Source: Clostridia bacterium
GTDB lineage: Bacteria; Bacillota; Clostridia; UMGS1810
Reading direction: 5' to 3'
Assembly (NCBI GenBank): GCA_016293435.1
Contig: JAEDEG010000023.1
Location: forward strand, 1-32,391
Length of the DNA stretch: 32,391 bases
Under the pieces are notes generated by a model. That model had not been told where the DNA came from and ran no database searches. It was given only the letters and a program-made list of their open reading frames with translations. The position numbers and the translations under genes are program-made. Numbering within the stretch: position 1 is the stretch's first letter; each line of letters opens with the position of its first letter. This document shows, piece by piece, positions 15,035 through 22,517 of the stretch.

Positions 15035-15379
15035 TTATTTTTCATTAATCTTTTTTATGAGATCATTTATGTGCGCACCGTAATCAATTGAATTATCCAA
15101 TACAAAAGTAGGCTGAGGAACGGCTCTTAGATTGAGTCTTGAGCCTATTTCTCTCTTTATGAATCCGGTAGCACTTTTGAGTGCAGCCATGGAGTCGGTT
15201 TTTTCAGTATCTGACCCCATTATACTCACATAAACCTTGGCATATTTGAGATCCTTGGTTATTTCTGCAGCAATCACGCTGACCATGGGAGAAAGACGCG
15301 GATCCTTAATTTCTCTTAGAATCGAGGCAAGCTCACGCTTATATTCTTCCTTTATTCTTTCAATTCTGTTGTTTGCCAC
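15035..15379 (-). CDS. rbfA: Ribosome-binding factor A, GTG start
   Basis: RbfA is a KH-fold factor needed for 16S rRNA 5'-end maturation and cold adaptation. From the GTG at 15377-15379 the product is 114 residues, beginning MANNRIERIKEEYKRELAS, with the conserved IKDPRLS segment. AAGGTGAT lies 4-5 nt upstream of this GTG; a longer in-frame version from a GTG at 15400 would include that signal and lacks its own. It follows infB by about 24 bp and precedes nrnA, as in many Firmicutes. Confidence 0.94.
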   Translation of the reverse strand: MANNRIERIKEEYKRELASILREIKDPRLSPMVSVIAAEITKDLKYAKVYVSIMGSDTEKTDSMAALKSATGFIKREIGSRLNLRAVPQPTFVLDNSIDYGAHINDLIKKINEK

Positions 15380-15403
15380 GAAAATCACCTTACCTTTCAC
15401 AAA

Positions 15404-17713
15404 TCAGGCCTGTATTTCCTCCATAACAAAGGATTCGATAACATCGCCCTCTTTAATATCGTTGTAATTTTCAATACCGATACCACATTCGTATCCCGCC
15501 GAAACCTCTTTGACATCATCCTTGAAGCGACGAAGGCTTGACAGCACGCCCTCGTGGATAATGATATTGTCACGCACAATTCTAAGCTGTGAATTACGCG
15601 AAATTTTGCCGTCCTTAACATAACCGCCGGCAATTGCGCCGACACCGCTTACCTTAAATACGCTTCTCACTTCGGCATGGCCGAGTAAAACCTCTTTGAA
15701 TTTGGGTGCAAGCATACCCTTCATGGCAGCTTCGATTTCTTCGATTGCGTGATAAATTACGCGGTAGAATCTGACATCAACATCGTTTAGCTTTGCAGAA
15801 TCCATTGCACCGCCTGCAGGTCTGACATTGAAGCCTACTATAATAGCGTTTGATGCAGCTGCAAGCATAACGTCCGATTCGGTAACACCGCCGACACCGC
15901 CGTGAATACAGTTGACTCTGACTTCTTCGTTTGACAGCTTGGAAAGAGATTGCTTTACAGCCTCAACCGAGCCCTGAACATCGGCCTTAACAATAATATT
16001 GAGGTCTTTCACATCACCCTGCTGAATCTGGTTGAACAAATCGTCCAAAGATACGGCAGTTCTTGAATTTATAGAATCCTCTTTTATCTTCTGTTTTCTC
16101 TTTTCGACAACCTCTCTCGCCTTTCGTTCATCATCTACAGCATAGAAAATATCGCCGCCCTCGGGAACCTCACTGAGACCGGTAATTTCAACCGGTACAG
16201 ACGGGCCTGCTTTTTTGGTTTTGTTGCCTCTGTCGTCGAGCATAGCTCTTATTCTGCCCACAGAAGTACCTGCCACAATAACATCGCCTGCTTTGAGGGT
16301 ACCGTTTTGAACAAGAACAGTTGCAACGGGGCCTCTGCCCTTATCCAAACGTGCTTCTATAACCGTACCCTTTGCTCTTCTGTTGGGGTTTGCCTTGAGC
16401 TCCTTCATATCGGCAACAAGAGTTACCATTTCGAGAAGCTCCTCTATATTTTGATTGAATTTGGCAGAAATAGGAACACAAATAGTGCTTCCGCCCCATT
16501 CCTCGGGAACAAGATCATATTCTGTGAGCTCCTGCTTGATACGGTCGGGGTTTGCTCCCTCTTTGTCAATCTTGTTGATTGCAACAATAATTGTAACACC
16601 TGCAGCCTTGGCGTGGTTAATAGCCTCAACCGTCTGCGGCATGATACCGTCGTCTGCCGCAACCACTAAAATGGCTATGTCGGTAACCTGAGCACCTCTC
16701 ATACGCATTGCCGTAAAAGCTTCGTGACCGGGAGTATCGAGGAAGGTAATCTTTTTGTCTCCCACTCTCACGCGGTAGGCACCTATATGCTGAGTGATAC
16801 CGCCCGCCTCCTTGGCAATGACATTGGTATTGCGGATTGCATCGAGAAGTGAGGTTTTGCCGTGGTCAACGTGACCCATTACAACAACAACGGGTGAACG
16901 TGGCTCGAGGTCCTCGGGTGCGTCTTCAACATCATTGAAAAGTCGGTCTTCATCGGTAACAATAATCTCTTTTTCGATTTTGAACCCAAGATCCTCACCG
17001 ATGAGAGCTGCTGTATCAAAATCAATATTTTGGCTTATGGTAGCCATAATACCTATTTCAAAAAGCTTTTTGACAACGTTGGTTGCGGGTATTCCCATCC
17101 TTTCGGAAATTTCGGCAACGGAAATTTCATCAGGCACTAAAACCACCTTGGGTCCTTCGTCTTTTACAACTTCTTTTTTCTTTTTGGAGGTATTATGAAT
17201 TTCTTTTTCGGGCTTTTTGACAGAATTGTTATTCTTTTTGATTTTTTGCTTTTTCTGAGTTTTGCCCTCTACCTTATCAATGTCGACAAGCTGTTCAATC
17301 TTGCCGGTATCCAATTTTTCGAGGTCAACATTGTTTTGACGTGTGTCTACAACCTTACGGTTGTTCTCCTTTTTGATTTCGAGACTTGCAATGTCGATTT
17401 CTTCTTCTGCCGCAGCCGGAGCTTCAGGCTCTTTTGCTTGGACGGGTTTCCCCTCTTTTTTAGCTTTTTTGGCTGCTTCTTCGTCTTTTTCTTTTTTGAG
17501 AGAAGCATAGTATTCTTCTATTGTGTCGCCTCTGTCATATTTATTGAGATATGTTGTAAGAATAATGTCTATATCCTCATATTCGAGGGTAGTCATATGA
17601 TTTTTGACCTCTACGCCATAATCGGCAAGAAGTGCAATGAGCTCCTTGCTTGATACATTGATATATTTAGAGATTTCATGTACTCTTGGATTGTTATTTT
17701 TAACCTTAGCCAT
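15404..17713 (-). CDS. infB: Translation initiation factor IF-2
   Basis: IF-2 is the GTPase that delivers initiator fMet-tRNA and drives 50S joining. From the ATG at 17711-17713 the product is 769 residues. It has an N-terminal IF2_N helical module (about 1-55), a charged Lys/Glu/Ala-rich linker (about 60-190), a second IF2_N module (about 192-245), the G domain with GHVDHGKTS (280-288), DTPGHEAF and NKID, and then beta-barrel and C-terminal fMet-binding domains. The ATG lies 9 nt after GGAAGGTGA; an in-frame GTG at 17722 lies right against that Shine-Dalgarno and overlaps the ylxQ stop, so it is less likely. It is in the standard order after ylxQ. Confidence 0.96.
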   Translation of the reverse strand: MAKVKNNNPRVHEISKYINVSSKELIALLADYGVEVKNHMTTLEYEDIDIILTTYLNKYDRGDTIEEYYASLKKEKDEEAAKKAKKEGKPVQAKEPEAPAAAEEEIDIASLEIKKENNRKVVDTRQNNVDLEKLDTGKIEQLVDIDKVEGKTQKKQKIKKNNNSVKKPEKEIHNTSKKKKEVVKDEGPKVVLVPDEISVAEISERMGIPATNVVKKLFEIGIMATISQNIDFDTAALIGEDLGFKIEKEIIVTDEDRLFNDVEDAPEDLEPRSPVVVVMGHVDHGKTSLLDAIRNTNVIAKEAGGITQHIGAYRVRVGDKKITFLDTPGHEAFTAMRMRGAQVTDIAILVVAADDGIMPQTVEAINHAKAAGVTIIVAINKIDKEGANPDRIKQELTEYDLVPEEWGGSTICVPISAKFNQNIEELLEMVTLVADMKELKANPNRRAKGTVIEARLDKGRGPVATVLVQNGTLKAGDVIVAGTSVGRIRAMLDDRGNKTKKAGPSVPVEITGLSEVPEGGDIFYAVDDERKAREVVEKRKQKIKEDSINSRTAVSLDDLFNQIQQGDVKDLNIIVKADVQGSVEAVKQSLSKLSNEEVRVNCIHGGVGGVTESDVMLAAASNAIIVGFNVRPAGGAMDSAKLNDVDVRFYRVIYHAIEEIEAAMKGMLAPKFKEVLLGHAEVRSVFKVSGVGAIAGGYVKDGKISRNSQLRIVRDNIIIHEGVLSSLRRFKDDVKEVSAGYECGIGIENYNDIKEGDVIESFVMEEIQA

Positions 17714-17718
17714 ATAAA

Positions 17719-18036
17719 TCACTCACCTTCCTTAATATTTACTTGAATATGCTTTAATATTCCGGCTGCAAAACCGTCATCGTTTACGGAAACAACCGCA
17801 TTGTACGCATTGCCGATTGCAGCGCCCAGGCTTTCTTTTGTACCGATTGTAACATAGGGCACCTCATAATATTTGCAGCTGTCTGTTATATTTTTGGTTG
17901 TGTTGGCACTTGCATCCTGTGCCAAAATTATAAGATGTGAAGAGCCGAACCGAACCGCCTCTTTGCAGGCTGACTCTCCCGACGAAACTCTCCCCGCCTT
18001 TTTGGCAAGGCCTAAAAGACCCATTGCTTTGTTCAC
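17719..18036 (-). CDS. ylxQ: L7Ae-family RNA-binding protein YlxQ, GTG start
   Basis: YlxQ-type proteins are small members of the ribosomal L7Ae/L30e family, thought to bind kink-turn RNA; their exact role is not settled. The 105-residue product begins MNKAMGLLGLAKKAGRVSSG, carries the L7Ae-like core (SHLIILAQDASANTTKNI, then CKYYEVPYV) and a hydrophobic C terminus. The GTG at 18034-18036 is 6 nt after GGAGTGAT. A longer reading from a TTG at 18069 would overlap ylxR and is rejected. It lies 7 bp after ylxR and its TGA lies 5 bp before the infB ATG, so coupling is likely. Confidence 0.92.
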   Translation of the reverse strand: MNKAMGLLGLAKKAGRVSSGESACKEAVRFGSSHLIILAQDASANTTKNITDSCKYYEVPYVTIGTKESLGAAIGNAYNAVVSVNDDGFAAGILKHIQVNIKEGE

Positions 18037-18043
18037 AATAACA

Positions 18044-18322
18044 TCACTCCAAACTCCGGGATTTTGCAAAATCCCTTAAATCCTGCGCTATAGAGGACGG
18101 CAATTCACATTTGAAGCTCCGCGAAAAGCTTTTGCGCTTCAGGGCATTTTCAATGCATTTTTGATCGGGACAAACATACACTCCCCTGCCCTCTGTGTGT
18201 GACGGGAATGTATTGATACAAAAGCTGCCATCCTTTGATTTACACACGCGAACAAGCGCCGAGCGATTTTGCCGCTTTCTGCAGCCTGCACACATGCGGG
18301 TATTTTTTTCGTTGCGTGCCAT
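18044..18322 (-). CDS. ylxR: YlxR family RNA-binding protein (DUF448)
   Basis: YlxR proteins are small, basic, putative RNA-binding proteins always found between nusA and infB; B. subtilis YlxR has been reported to influence expression of many genes. The 92-residue product has the signature RMCAGCRKR (C11 and C14) near the N terminus, ALVRVCK, and GRGVYVCPDQKCIENALKR. The ATG has AAGGCGG 9 nt upstream. It follows nusA by 14 bp and precedes ylxQ by 7 bp. Confidence 0.95.
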   Translation of the reverse strand: MARNEKNTRMCAGCRKRQNRSALVRVCKSKDGSFCINTFPSHTEGRGVYVCPDQKCIENALKRKSFSRSFKCELPSSIAQDLRDFAKSRSLE

Positions 18323-18336
18323 AGTCTGAAACCGCC

Positions 18337-19368
18337 TTATTCGGCATCGCTCTTGATGTCTATTTTGTAGCCGGTGAGTCTTGCGGCAAGACGTGCGTTC
18401 TGCCCCTCTTTTCCTATAGCAAGAGAAAGCTGATGGAACGGAACTACAACGTGAGCTTCTCTTTGCTCGGTATTGACCTCAAGATTTATTACCTCTGCAG
18501 GATTAAGACTTGCACGGATAAACTCGCCGGGGTCTTCGCTGTAGCGTACAATGTCAATTTTTTCTCCGCCGAGCTCATCGACAATATTTTGAACTCTTAT
18601 ACCCTTGGCACCTATACATGCACCGATGGCATCTACATTTTTGTCGTTTGACCAAACTGCAATCTTGGTGCGGGAGCCTGCTTCTCTCGAAACGCTCTTA
18701 ACCTCTACAATGCCGTCGGCAATTTCGGGGATTTCTTCTTCAAAAAGCTTTGCAACAAGAGCCGGACGTGTGCGCGACACGCTGACAACAGTGCCCTTGG
18801 TGGTCTTTTTAACCTCGGTAACATATACCTTAAGACGCTTGTGAAATTCGTAAACCTCACCGGGAACCTGCTCGCCCGGTGCAAGATATGCTTCGGTTTT
18901 ACCTATGTCGAGATAGATGTTTTTCTTTTCTATTCTCTGTATTGTACCAATAACAACCTTGTGCTCTTTTTCGGAAAATTCGTCATATATAATGTTTCTC
19001 TCAGCTTCTTTGATTCGCTGAAGTACAACCTGCTTTGCTGTCTGAGCGGCAATTCTGCCAAAGGCGGCAGGGGTATCTTCGATGTTTACAATATCTCCGA
19101 GCTCATAGCTGCCGCTGATGGATCTTGCATCATCGAGAGAAATCTGACAAAGAGGATCTTGCAGCTCCTCGACAACCTCTTTGCTTACAAAAACCTTAAC
19201 CGTACCGGTGTCTCTGTCGATATTTACCGTAACATTGTTCTGATTGGTATTGTAGTTTCTTTTGTATGCTGATACAAGGGCAGCATCAATTGCATCGAGC
19301 AAAATGTCTTTGCTGATATTTTTTTCTTTTTCAATTTCGTTCAATGCTGTTAAAAATTCGCTGTTCAT
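18337..19368 (-). CDS. nusA: Transcription termination/antitermination factor NusA
   Basis: NusA binds RNA polymerase and modulates pausing, termination and antitermination. The product from the ATG at 19366-19368 is 343 residues, the short Firmicute type that lacks the C-terminal acidic repeats of E. coli NusA. It begins MNSEFLTALNEIEKEKNISK (N-terminal domain), has an S1 domain (about 130-200; GTIQRIEKKNIYLDIGKTEA), and KH domains with GSRTKIAVWS and GACIGAKGIRVQNI, then SLAIGKEGQNARLAARLTGY near the end. An in-frame extension to 19428 overlaps rimP and is not credible. It lies 25 bp after rimP. Confidence 0.95.
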   Translation of the reverse strand: MNSEFLTALNEIEKEKNISKDILLDAIDAALVSAYKRNYNTNQNNVTVNIDRDTGTVKVFVSKEVVEELQDPLCQISLDDARSISGSYELGDIVNIEDTPAAFGRIAAQTAKQVVLQRIKEAERNIIYDEFSEKEHKVVIGTIQRIEKKNIYLDIGKTEAYLAPGEQVPGEVYEFHKRLKVYVTEVKKTTKGTVVSVSRTRPALVAKLFEEEIPEIADGIVEVKSVSREAGSRTKIAVWSNDKNVDAIGACIGAKGIRVQNIVDELGGEKIDIVRYSEDPGEFIRASLNPAEVINLEVNTEQREAHVVVPFHQLSLAIGKEGQNARLAARLTGYKIDIKSDAE

Positions 19369-19393
19369 TTTTTTGACCATTCCTTTCTGTATA

Positions 19394-19867
19394 TTACCAA
19401 ATAATTGAAAGTCTGACTGAAGCGGCATCGCTCATGGGAATTTCTGTGGGTTTTCCGTTAATCTCCACCATGAATGAATTGCCGGAATATGCAACGAGCT
19501 TTCCGGTATGGAGCTTGCTGCCCAAAAGAGGCTTATAGAGCTTTACATCAACATCGCGCCCCATAAAACGTTCAAAGTGGCTGTCTTTTTTGAGCTCTCT
19601 GTCAATACCGGGTGACGACACTTCGAGCATGTATGCCTGAGATATGGGGTCTGCTTCATCCAAAGCATCACTGAGTGCTCTGCTCACGCTTTCGCACTGG
19701 TCGATAGACACTCCGCCCTCGTGAGAATCATCAACATCAACAATGATACGCAATACATAGTCGGTCCCTTCTTTTTTAAATTCGACCTCATCGACAAAGC
19801 AATCATTTGCCAGAGCTATGGGCTCGGCAATCTTAAATACCGCATCGGTAACCTTTGTGCCTGCCAT
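19394..19867 (-). CDS. rimP: Ribosome maturation factor RimP
   Basis: RimP helps 30S assembly, mainly early steps around S12 binding. The 157-residue product (ATG 19865-19867) has the family signature VEFKKEGTDYVLRIIVD, GGVSIDQCESVSRALSDALD and YMLEVSSPGIDRELK, and a C-terminal SH3-like domain (about 90-157). AAAGGA lies 8 nt upstream of the ATG; a GTG at 19891 in frame has no such signal. It is the first gene of the nusA-infB operon and is preceded by a short leader with a hairpin. Confidence 0.95.
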   Translation of the reverse strand: MAGTKVTDAVFKIAEPIALANDCFVDEVEFKKEGTDYVLRIIVDVDDSHEGGVSIDQCESVSRALSDALDEADPISQAYMLEVSSPGIDRELKKDSHFERFMGRDVDVKLYKPLLGSKLHTGKLVAYSGNSFMVEINGKPTEIPMSDAASVRLSIIW

Positions 19868-19903
19868 TTCATCATTCCTTTCAAAAATCACTGTAACTAA
19901 TAC

Positions 19904-19929
19904 AAAAGAGTGGGCGCATCACCCACTCT
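19904..19929 (-). other. Leader hairpin upstream of rimP
   Basis: In the rimP leader the minus strand forms AGAGTGGG / CCCACTCT, an 8-bp stem (19907-19914 with 19922-19929) with a 7-nt loop, followed by TTTT. It lies between the operon promoter and rimP, so it could be an attenuator or an mRNA-stabilising hairpin. It is weak as a terminator. Confidence 0.45.
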
Positions 19930-19957
19930 CATTACAATGTCTGTATTTACTATATTT

Positions 19958-19986
19958 ATATTATCACAAACAGCAAGAAATTGCAA
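19958..19986 (-). promoter_or_regulatory. Candidate promoter of the nusA-infB operon
   Basis: TTGCAA (19981-19986), 17 bp, TAATAT (19958-19963) on the minus strand, about 90 bp upstream of rimP. Each box matches the consensus in four of six positions; the overlapping TGTGATAAT could act as an extended -10. The rest of the 215-bp gap 19868-20082 holds the hairpin above and the terminator of the next gene. Confidence 0.55.
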
Positions 19987-20042
19987 GCAGTTTTTTTGTA
20001 AATTTTAAGTATTTTACCACTTATGTAATTATTTAACACAAA

Positions 20043-20084
20043 AATCCGGTTTTATAGTCATTTTGCACATATCAAAGCCGGATT
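20043..20084 (-). terminator. Terminator of the AraC gene at 20083
   Basis: The minus strand has AATCCGG (20078-20084) pairing with CCGGATT (20043-20049), extended by TTT/AAA after one mismatch, then a T-rich end (TTTTTG). It overlaps the AraC stop codon and separates that gene from the nusA operon downstream. Confidence 0.55.
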
Positions 20085-20898
20085 ATTCCTTGCAAAGTAC
20101 CGAATATTTTTTGGGAGTAATGCCCTTTAGCTTTTTGAACACGGCTGCAAAATAGTTGCTGTCGTTAAATCCGCATCTGGTTGCTATGTCTGTAATGGGC
20201 ATATCGGTTTTGATAAGAAGCTTTTCTGCCACAGATATTCTTGATATATTTATGTATTCGTTGAGCCCTATTCCGGTAACGCTTTTGAACTGCTTGGAAA
20301 AATGGCTCGGGCTCATTGCAAATCTTTCGGCCAAAAAGCCGAGAGACAAATCGGAATCGTAGTTATTGCTTATGTAGGTTGCTGCATCCTGAATTATGGA
20401 ATAAGACGGGCTGAGCCCTACACTGTCACCGCATATTCGGTGCCTCGATATAAGAATAAGAAGCTCTTTTAAATATATGCTTTCCATTTCGGAATAGCCC
20501 TTTGAGTGCATAAAATCCTCGTGCTCTATTTTGCGAAAAATTTCACCTATTTTGTACATCATATCACGTTTGAAACGGACATGGTTGTCATTTTTGAGTT
20601 CGTCTATATACTTCCGGTATTCTTCTCCCACAAAATCGTCATCAAAAGACAGCAAAAACCTCTCTACATTAATACCGGTGCCATAGCTGTCGGTCTGATG
20701 AAAAACACCCTTGGGAACAAAAACAATGTCTCCGGGTCTTAAAACAAAAATTTTGCTTCCTATAAAATATTTGGTTCTGCCCTTTTCGAGATAATAGAGC
20801 TCATGCTTGTTGTGATAGTGAGCACAAGACATTTTATCGGGCATTTTATGTAACTTCCACTGTACAAATTCTATCTTTTCATCTTTGTATACAGCCAT
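20083..20898 (-). CDS. AraC-family transcriptional regulator of the GH4 locus
   Basis: The 271-residue protein has an N-terminal cupin sensing domain (CAHYHNKHELYYLEKG; GDIVFVPKGVFHQTD) and a C-terminal double helix-turn-helix (LSLGFLAERFAMSPSHFSKQ; PITDIATRCGFNDSNYFAAV) ending ITPKKYS. The ATG is preceded by AGGTGAT. It is divergent from the GH4 and serine hydrolase genes, 173 bp apart, and is the obvious candidate for their regulator. It has its own strong promoter and a terminator at its stop codon. Confidence 0.92.
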   Translation of the reverse strand: MAVYKDEKIEFVQWKLHKMPDKMSCAHYHNKHELYYLEKGRTKYFIGSKIFVLRPGDIVFVPKGVFHQTDSYGTGINVERFLLSFDDDFVGEEYRKYIDELKNDNHVRFKRDMMYKIGEIFRKIEHEDFMHSKGYSEMESIYLKELLILISRHRICGDSVGLSPSYSIIQDAATYISNNYDSDLSLGFLAERFAMSPSHFSKQFKSVTGIGLNEYINISRISVAEKLLIKTDMPITDIATRCGFNDSNYFAAVFKKLKGITPKKYSVLCKE

Positions 20899-20917
20899 AA
20901 TATCACCTGCCGGCTAT

Positions 20918-20946
20918 ATTATACAACATTGCAGCGCATAAATCAA
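20918..20946 (-). promoter_or_regulatory. Promoter of the AraC gene at 20898
   Basis: TTGATT (20941-20946), 17 bp, TATAAT (20918-20923) on the minus strand, about 20 bp upstream of the AraC start. Consensus -10 and good spacing. Confidence 0.8.
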
Positions 20947-20997
20947 CAATATTTTCTTGTTTTATGGTAATTTGACAATATTTTCAAGGAAAACAAG
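20947..20997. promoter_or_regulatory. Candidate AraC operator repeats
   Basis: A direct repeat CAATATTTTC occurs at 20947-20956 and 20976-20985, 29 bp apart. An inverted pair CTTGTTTT (20956-20963) and AAAACAAG (20990-20997) overlaps the same stretch. This lies in the gap between the AraC gene and GH4, adjoining the AraC -35 and upstream of the GH4 promoter, where AraC-type half-sites are expected. Confidence 0.45.
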
Positions 20998-21017
20998 ACT
21001 AATAAGAGGTAATATTA

Positions 21018-21046
21018 TTGTAGATTTTATCATAATCAAGTACAAT
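21018..21046 (+). promoter_or_regulatory. Candidate promoter of the GH4 operon
   Basis: TTGTAG (21018-21023), 17 bp, TACAAT (21041-21046), 26 bp before the ATG. The -10 is good and the -35 poor, as expected for a promoter needing an activator. Confidence 0.5.
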
Positions 21047-21071
21047 AAACAAAAAATTAGGAGTGACTATA

Positions 21072-22472
21072 ATGAACTTTAATGGAAACAAAGCGGAAAA
21101 CCTGAAAATTGCCTATGTGGGCGGAGGCTCGAGAGGCTGGGCATGGGGGCTTATGAGCGACCTTGCTTCCTGCAGCGATATTTCGGGTGATGTATACCTC
21201 TATGATATTGATTTTGAAGCTGCAAAGCACAACGAAATTATCGGCAACAAATTTAACAGTGCCGAGGGTGCAAAATCTGTATGGAACTACCATGCGGTCG
21301 AAGCTGTCGGCGAGGCTCTCACCGATGCGGATTTTGTTATAATTTCAATTCTTCCCGGCACATTTGACGAAATGGAATCGGATGTGCACGCCCCCGAAAA
21401 GTACGGCATCTATCAGTCGGTAGGTGATACCTCGGGTCCCGGAGGCATTGTGAGAGCAATGAGAACAATGCCCATGATAGAAGAAATAGCCGAAAATGTG
21501 AAAAAATACTGCCCCGATGCATGGGTAATCAACTATACAAACCCCATGACATTGTGCATAAAAACTCTCTACAGAGTATTTCCAAAAATCAAGGCTTTCG
21601 GATGCTGCCACGAGGTGTTTGGCACTCAGACAGTGCTTGCCGAGGCGCTCAAATCAGTGTGCGGAATCGAAAATGTTGAAAGACACGAAATTAAGGTTAA
21701 TCCCCTTGCGGTTAATCACTTTACATGGATTACAAAGGCTACATACAAGGATATGGATCTTTATCCCATATATAAAAAATTTGCAGAAAAATATGCACAA
21801 ACCGGCTATACCGAAAATCTTGAATCAAACTGGATGAACAATCACTTTGCCTCCTGCCAAAAGGTTAAATTTGACCTTTTCAGAAGATATGGAGTCATTG
21901 CTGCTGCCGGCGACAGACATCTTGCAGAATTCTGCGAGGGAAAATGGTATCTTAAAGACCCCGAAACAGTTAAAAGCTGGGGCTTCTCTCTAACTCCCGT
22001 GTCGTGGAGAAAAAAGGATCTCAAAGACCGTCTGCAAAAAAGTGAAGACCTCAGAAGCGGAAAAGAAAATGTTAAAATCAATGGAACAGGTGAAGAGGGA
22101 GTTAACCAAATAAGAGCACTGCTCGGCTTGTGCGAACTGGTTACAAACGTAAACGTGCCAAACATCGGTCAGATTCCAAACCTACCCCTTGGCGCGGTTG
22201 TTGAATCAAACGCGGTATTTCGTTCAAACGATATTACACCGGTTATGGCGGGAGAAGTTCCCCAATCGATATATGCAATGGTATCAAGAATATGTGCACA
22301 GCAGCAAATGCTTGACACCGCCATCGCAAACAGAGACGTTACCGCAATTTTTAATTTGTTTGTTAACGATCCTTTGGTTACATGCTCAATGGAGGATGCA
22401 AAGAAGCTGTTTAAGGAAATGACAGAAAACACCAAAAAGTATCTCGGCACTTACGACCTGAGCGTGCTTTGA
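21072..22472 (+). CDS. NAD- and metal-dependent glycosidase, family GH4
   Basis: GH4 enzymes hydrolyse alpha- or beta-glycosides by an unusual redox-elimination route using NAD and Mn2+. The 466-residue product has an N-terminal NAD-binding motif VGGGSRG (16-22), GDTSGPGG (118-125), NYTNP (154-158), and the metal-binding pair of CCHE (C178/C179 and H180) and NHFTW (H216). The family includes alpha-glucosidases, alpha-galactosidases and alpha-galacturonidases such as B. subtilis LplD; the GDTSGPGG region looks closest to the LplD group, but this is from memory. It is cytosolic. AGGAG lies 8 nt before the ATG; an upstream GTG (21063) falls inside it. It is first in an operon with the serine hydrolase, divergent from an AraC gene. 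Confidence 0.9.
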   Translation: MNFNGNKAENLKIAYVGGGSRGWAWGLMSDLASCSDISGDVYLYDIDFEAAKHNEIIGNKFNSAEGAKSVWNYHAVEAVGEALTDADFVIISILPGTFDEMESDVHAPEKYGIYQSVGDTSGPGGIVRAMRTMPMIEEIAENVKKYCPDAWVINYTNPMTLCIKTLYRVFPKIKAFGCCHEVFGTQTVLAEALKSVCGIENVERHEIKVNPLAVNHFTWITKATYKDMDLYPIYKKFAEKYAQTGYTENLESNWMNNHFASCQKVKFDLFRRYGVIAAAGDRHLAEFCEGKWYLKDPETVKSWGFSLTPVSWRKKDLKDRLQKSEDLRSGKENVKINGTGEEGVNQIRALLGLCELVTNVNVPNIGQIPNLPLGAVVESNAVFRSNDITPVMAGEVPQSIYAMVSRICAQQQMLDTAIANRDVTAIFNLFVNDPLVTCSMEDAKKLFKEMTENTKKYLGTYDLSVL

Positions 22473-22517
22473 TTTGAAAAATCGTATGTGTCAATGCTGT
22501 AAAGGAGCCTTTTTATA

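Noticed and set aside
14511..15083. A 190-codon plus-strand frame over nrnA and rbfA
   Set aside because: Antisense to two clear genes; low-complexity basic translation; no Shine-Dalgarno.
19369..19428. N-terminal extension of nusA
   Set aside because: It overlaps the 3' end of rimP and adds residues not found in NusA, which begins MNSEF-like in this family.
20976..21015. TTGACA-like promoter at 20973-20978 for GH4
   Set aside because: The only good -10-like sequence downstream is about 22 bp away, too far; TTGTAG/TACAAT at 21018-21046 fits better.
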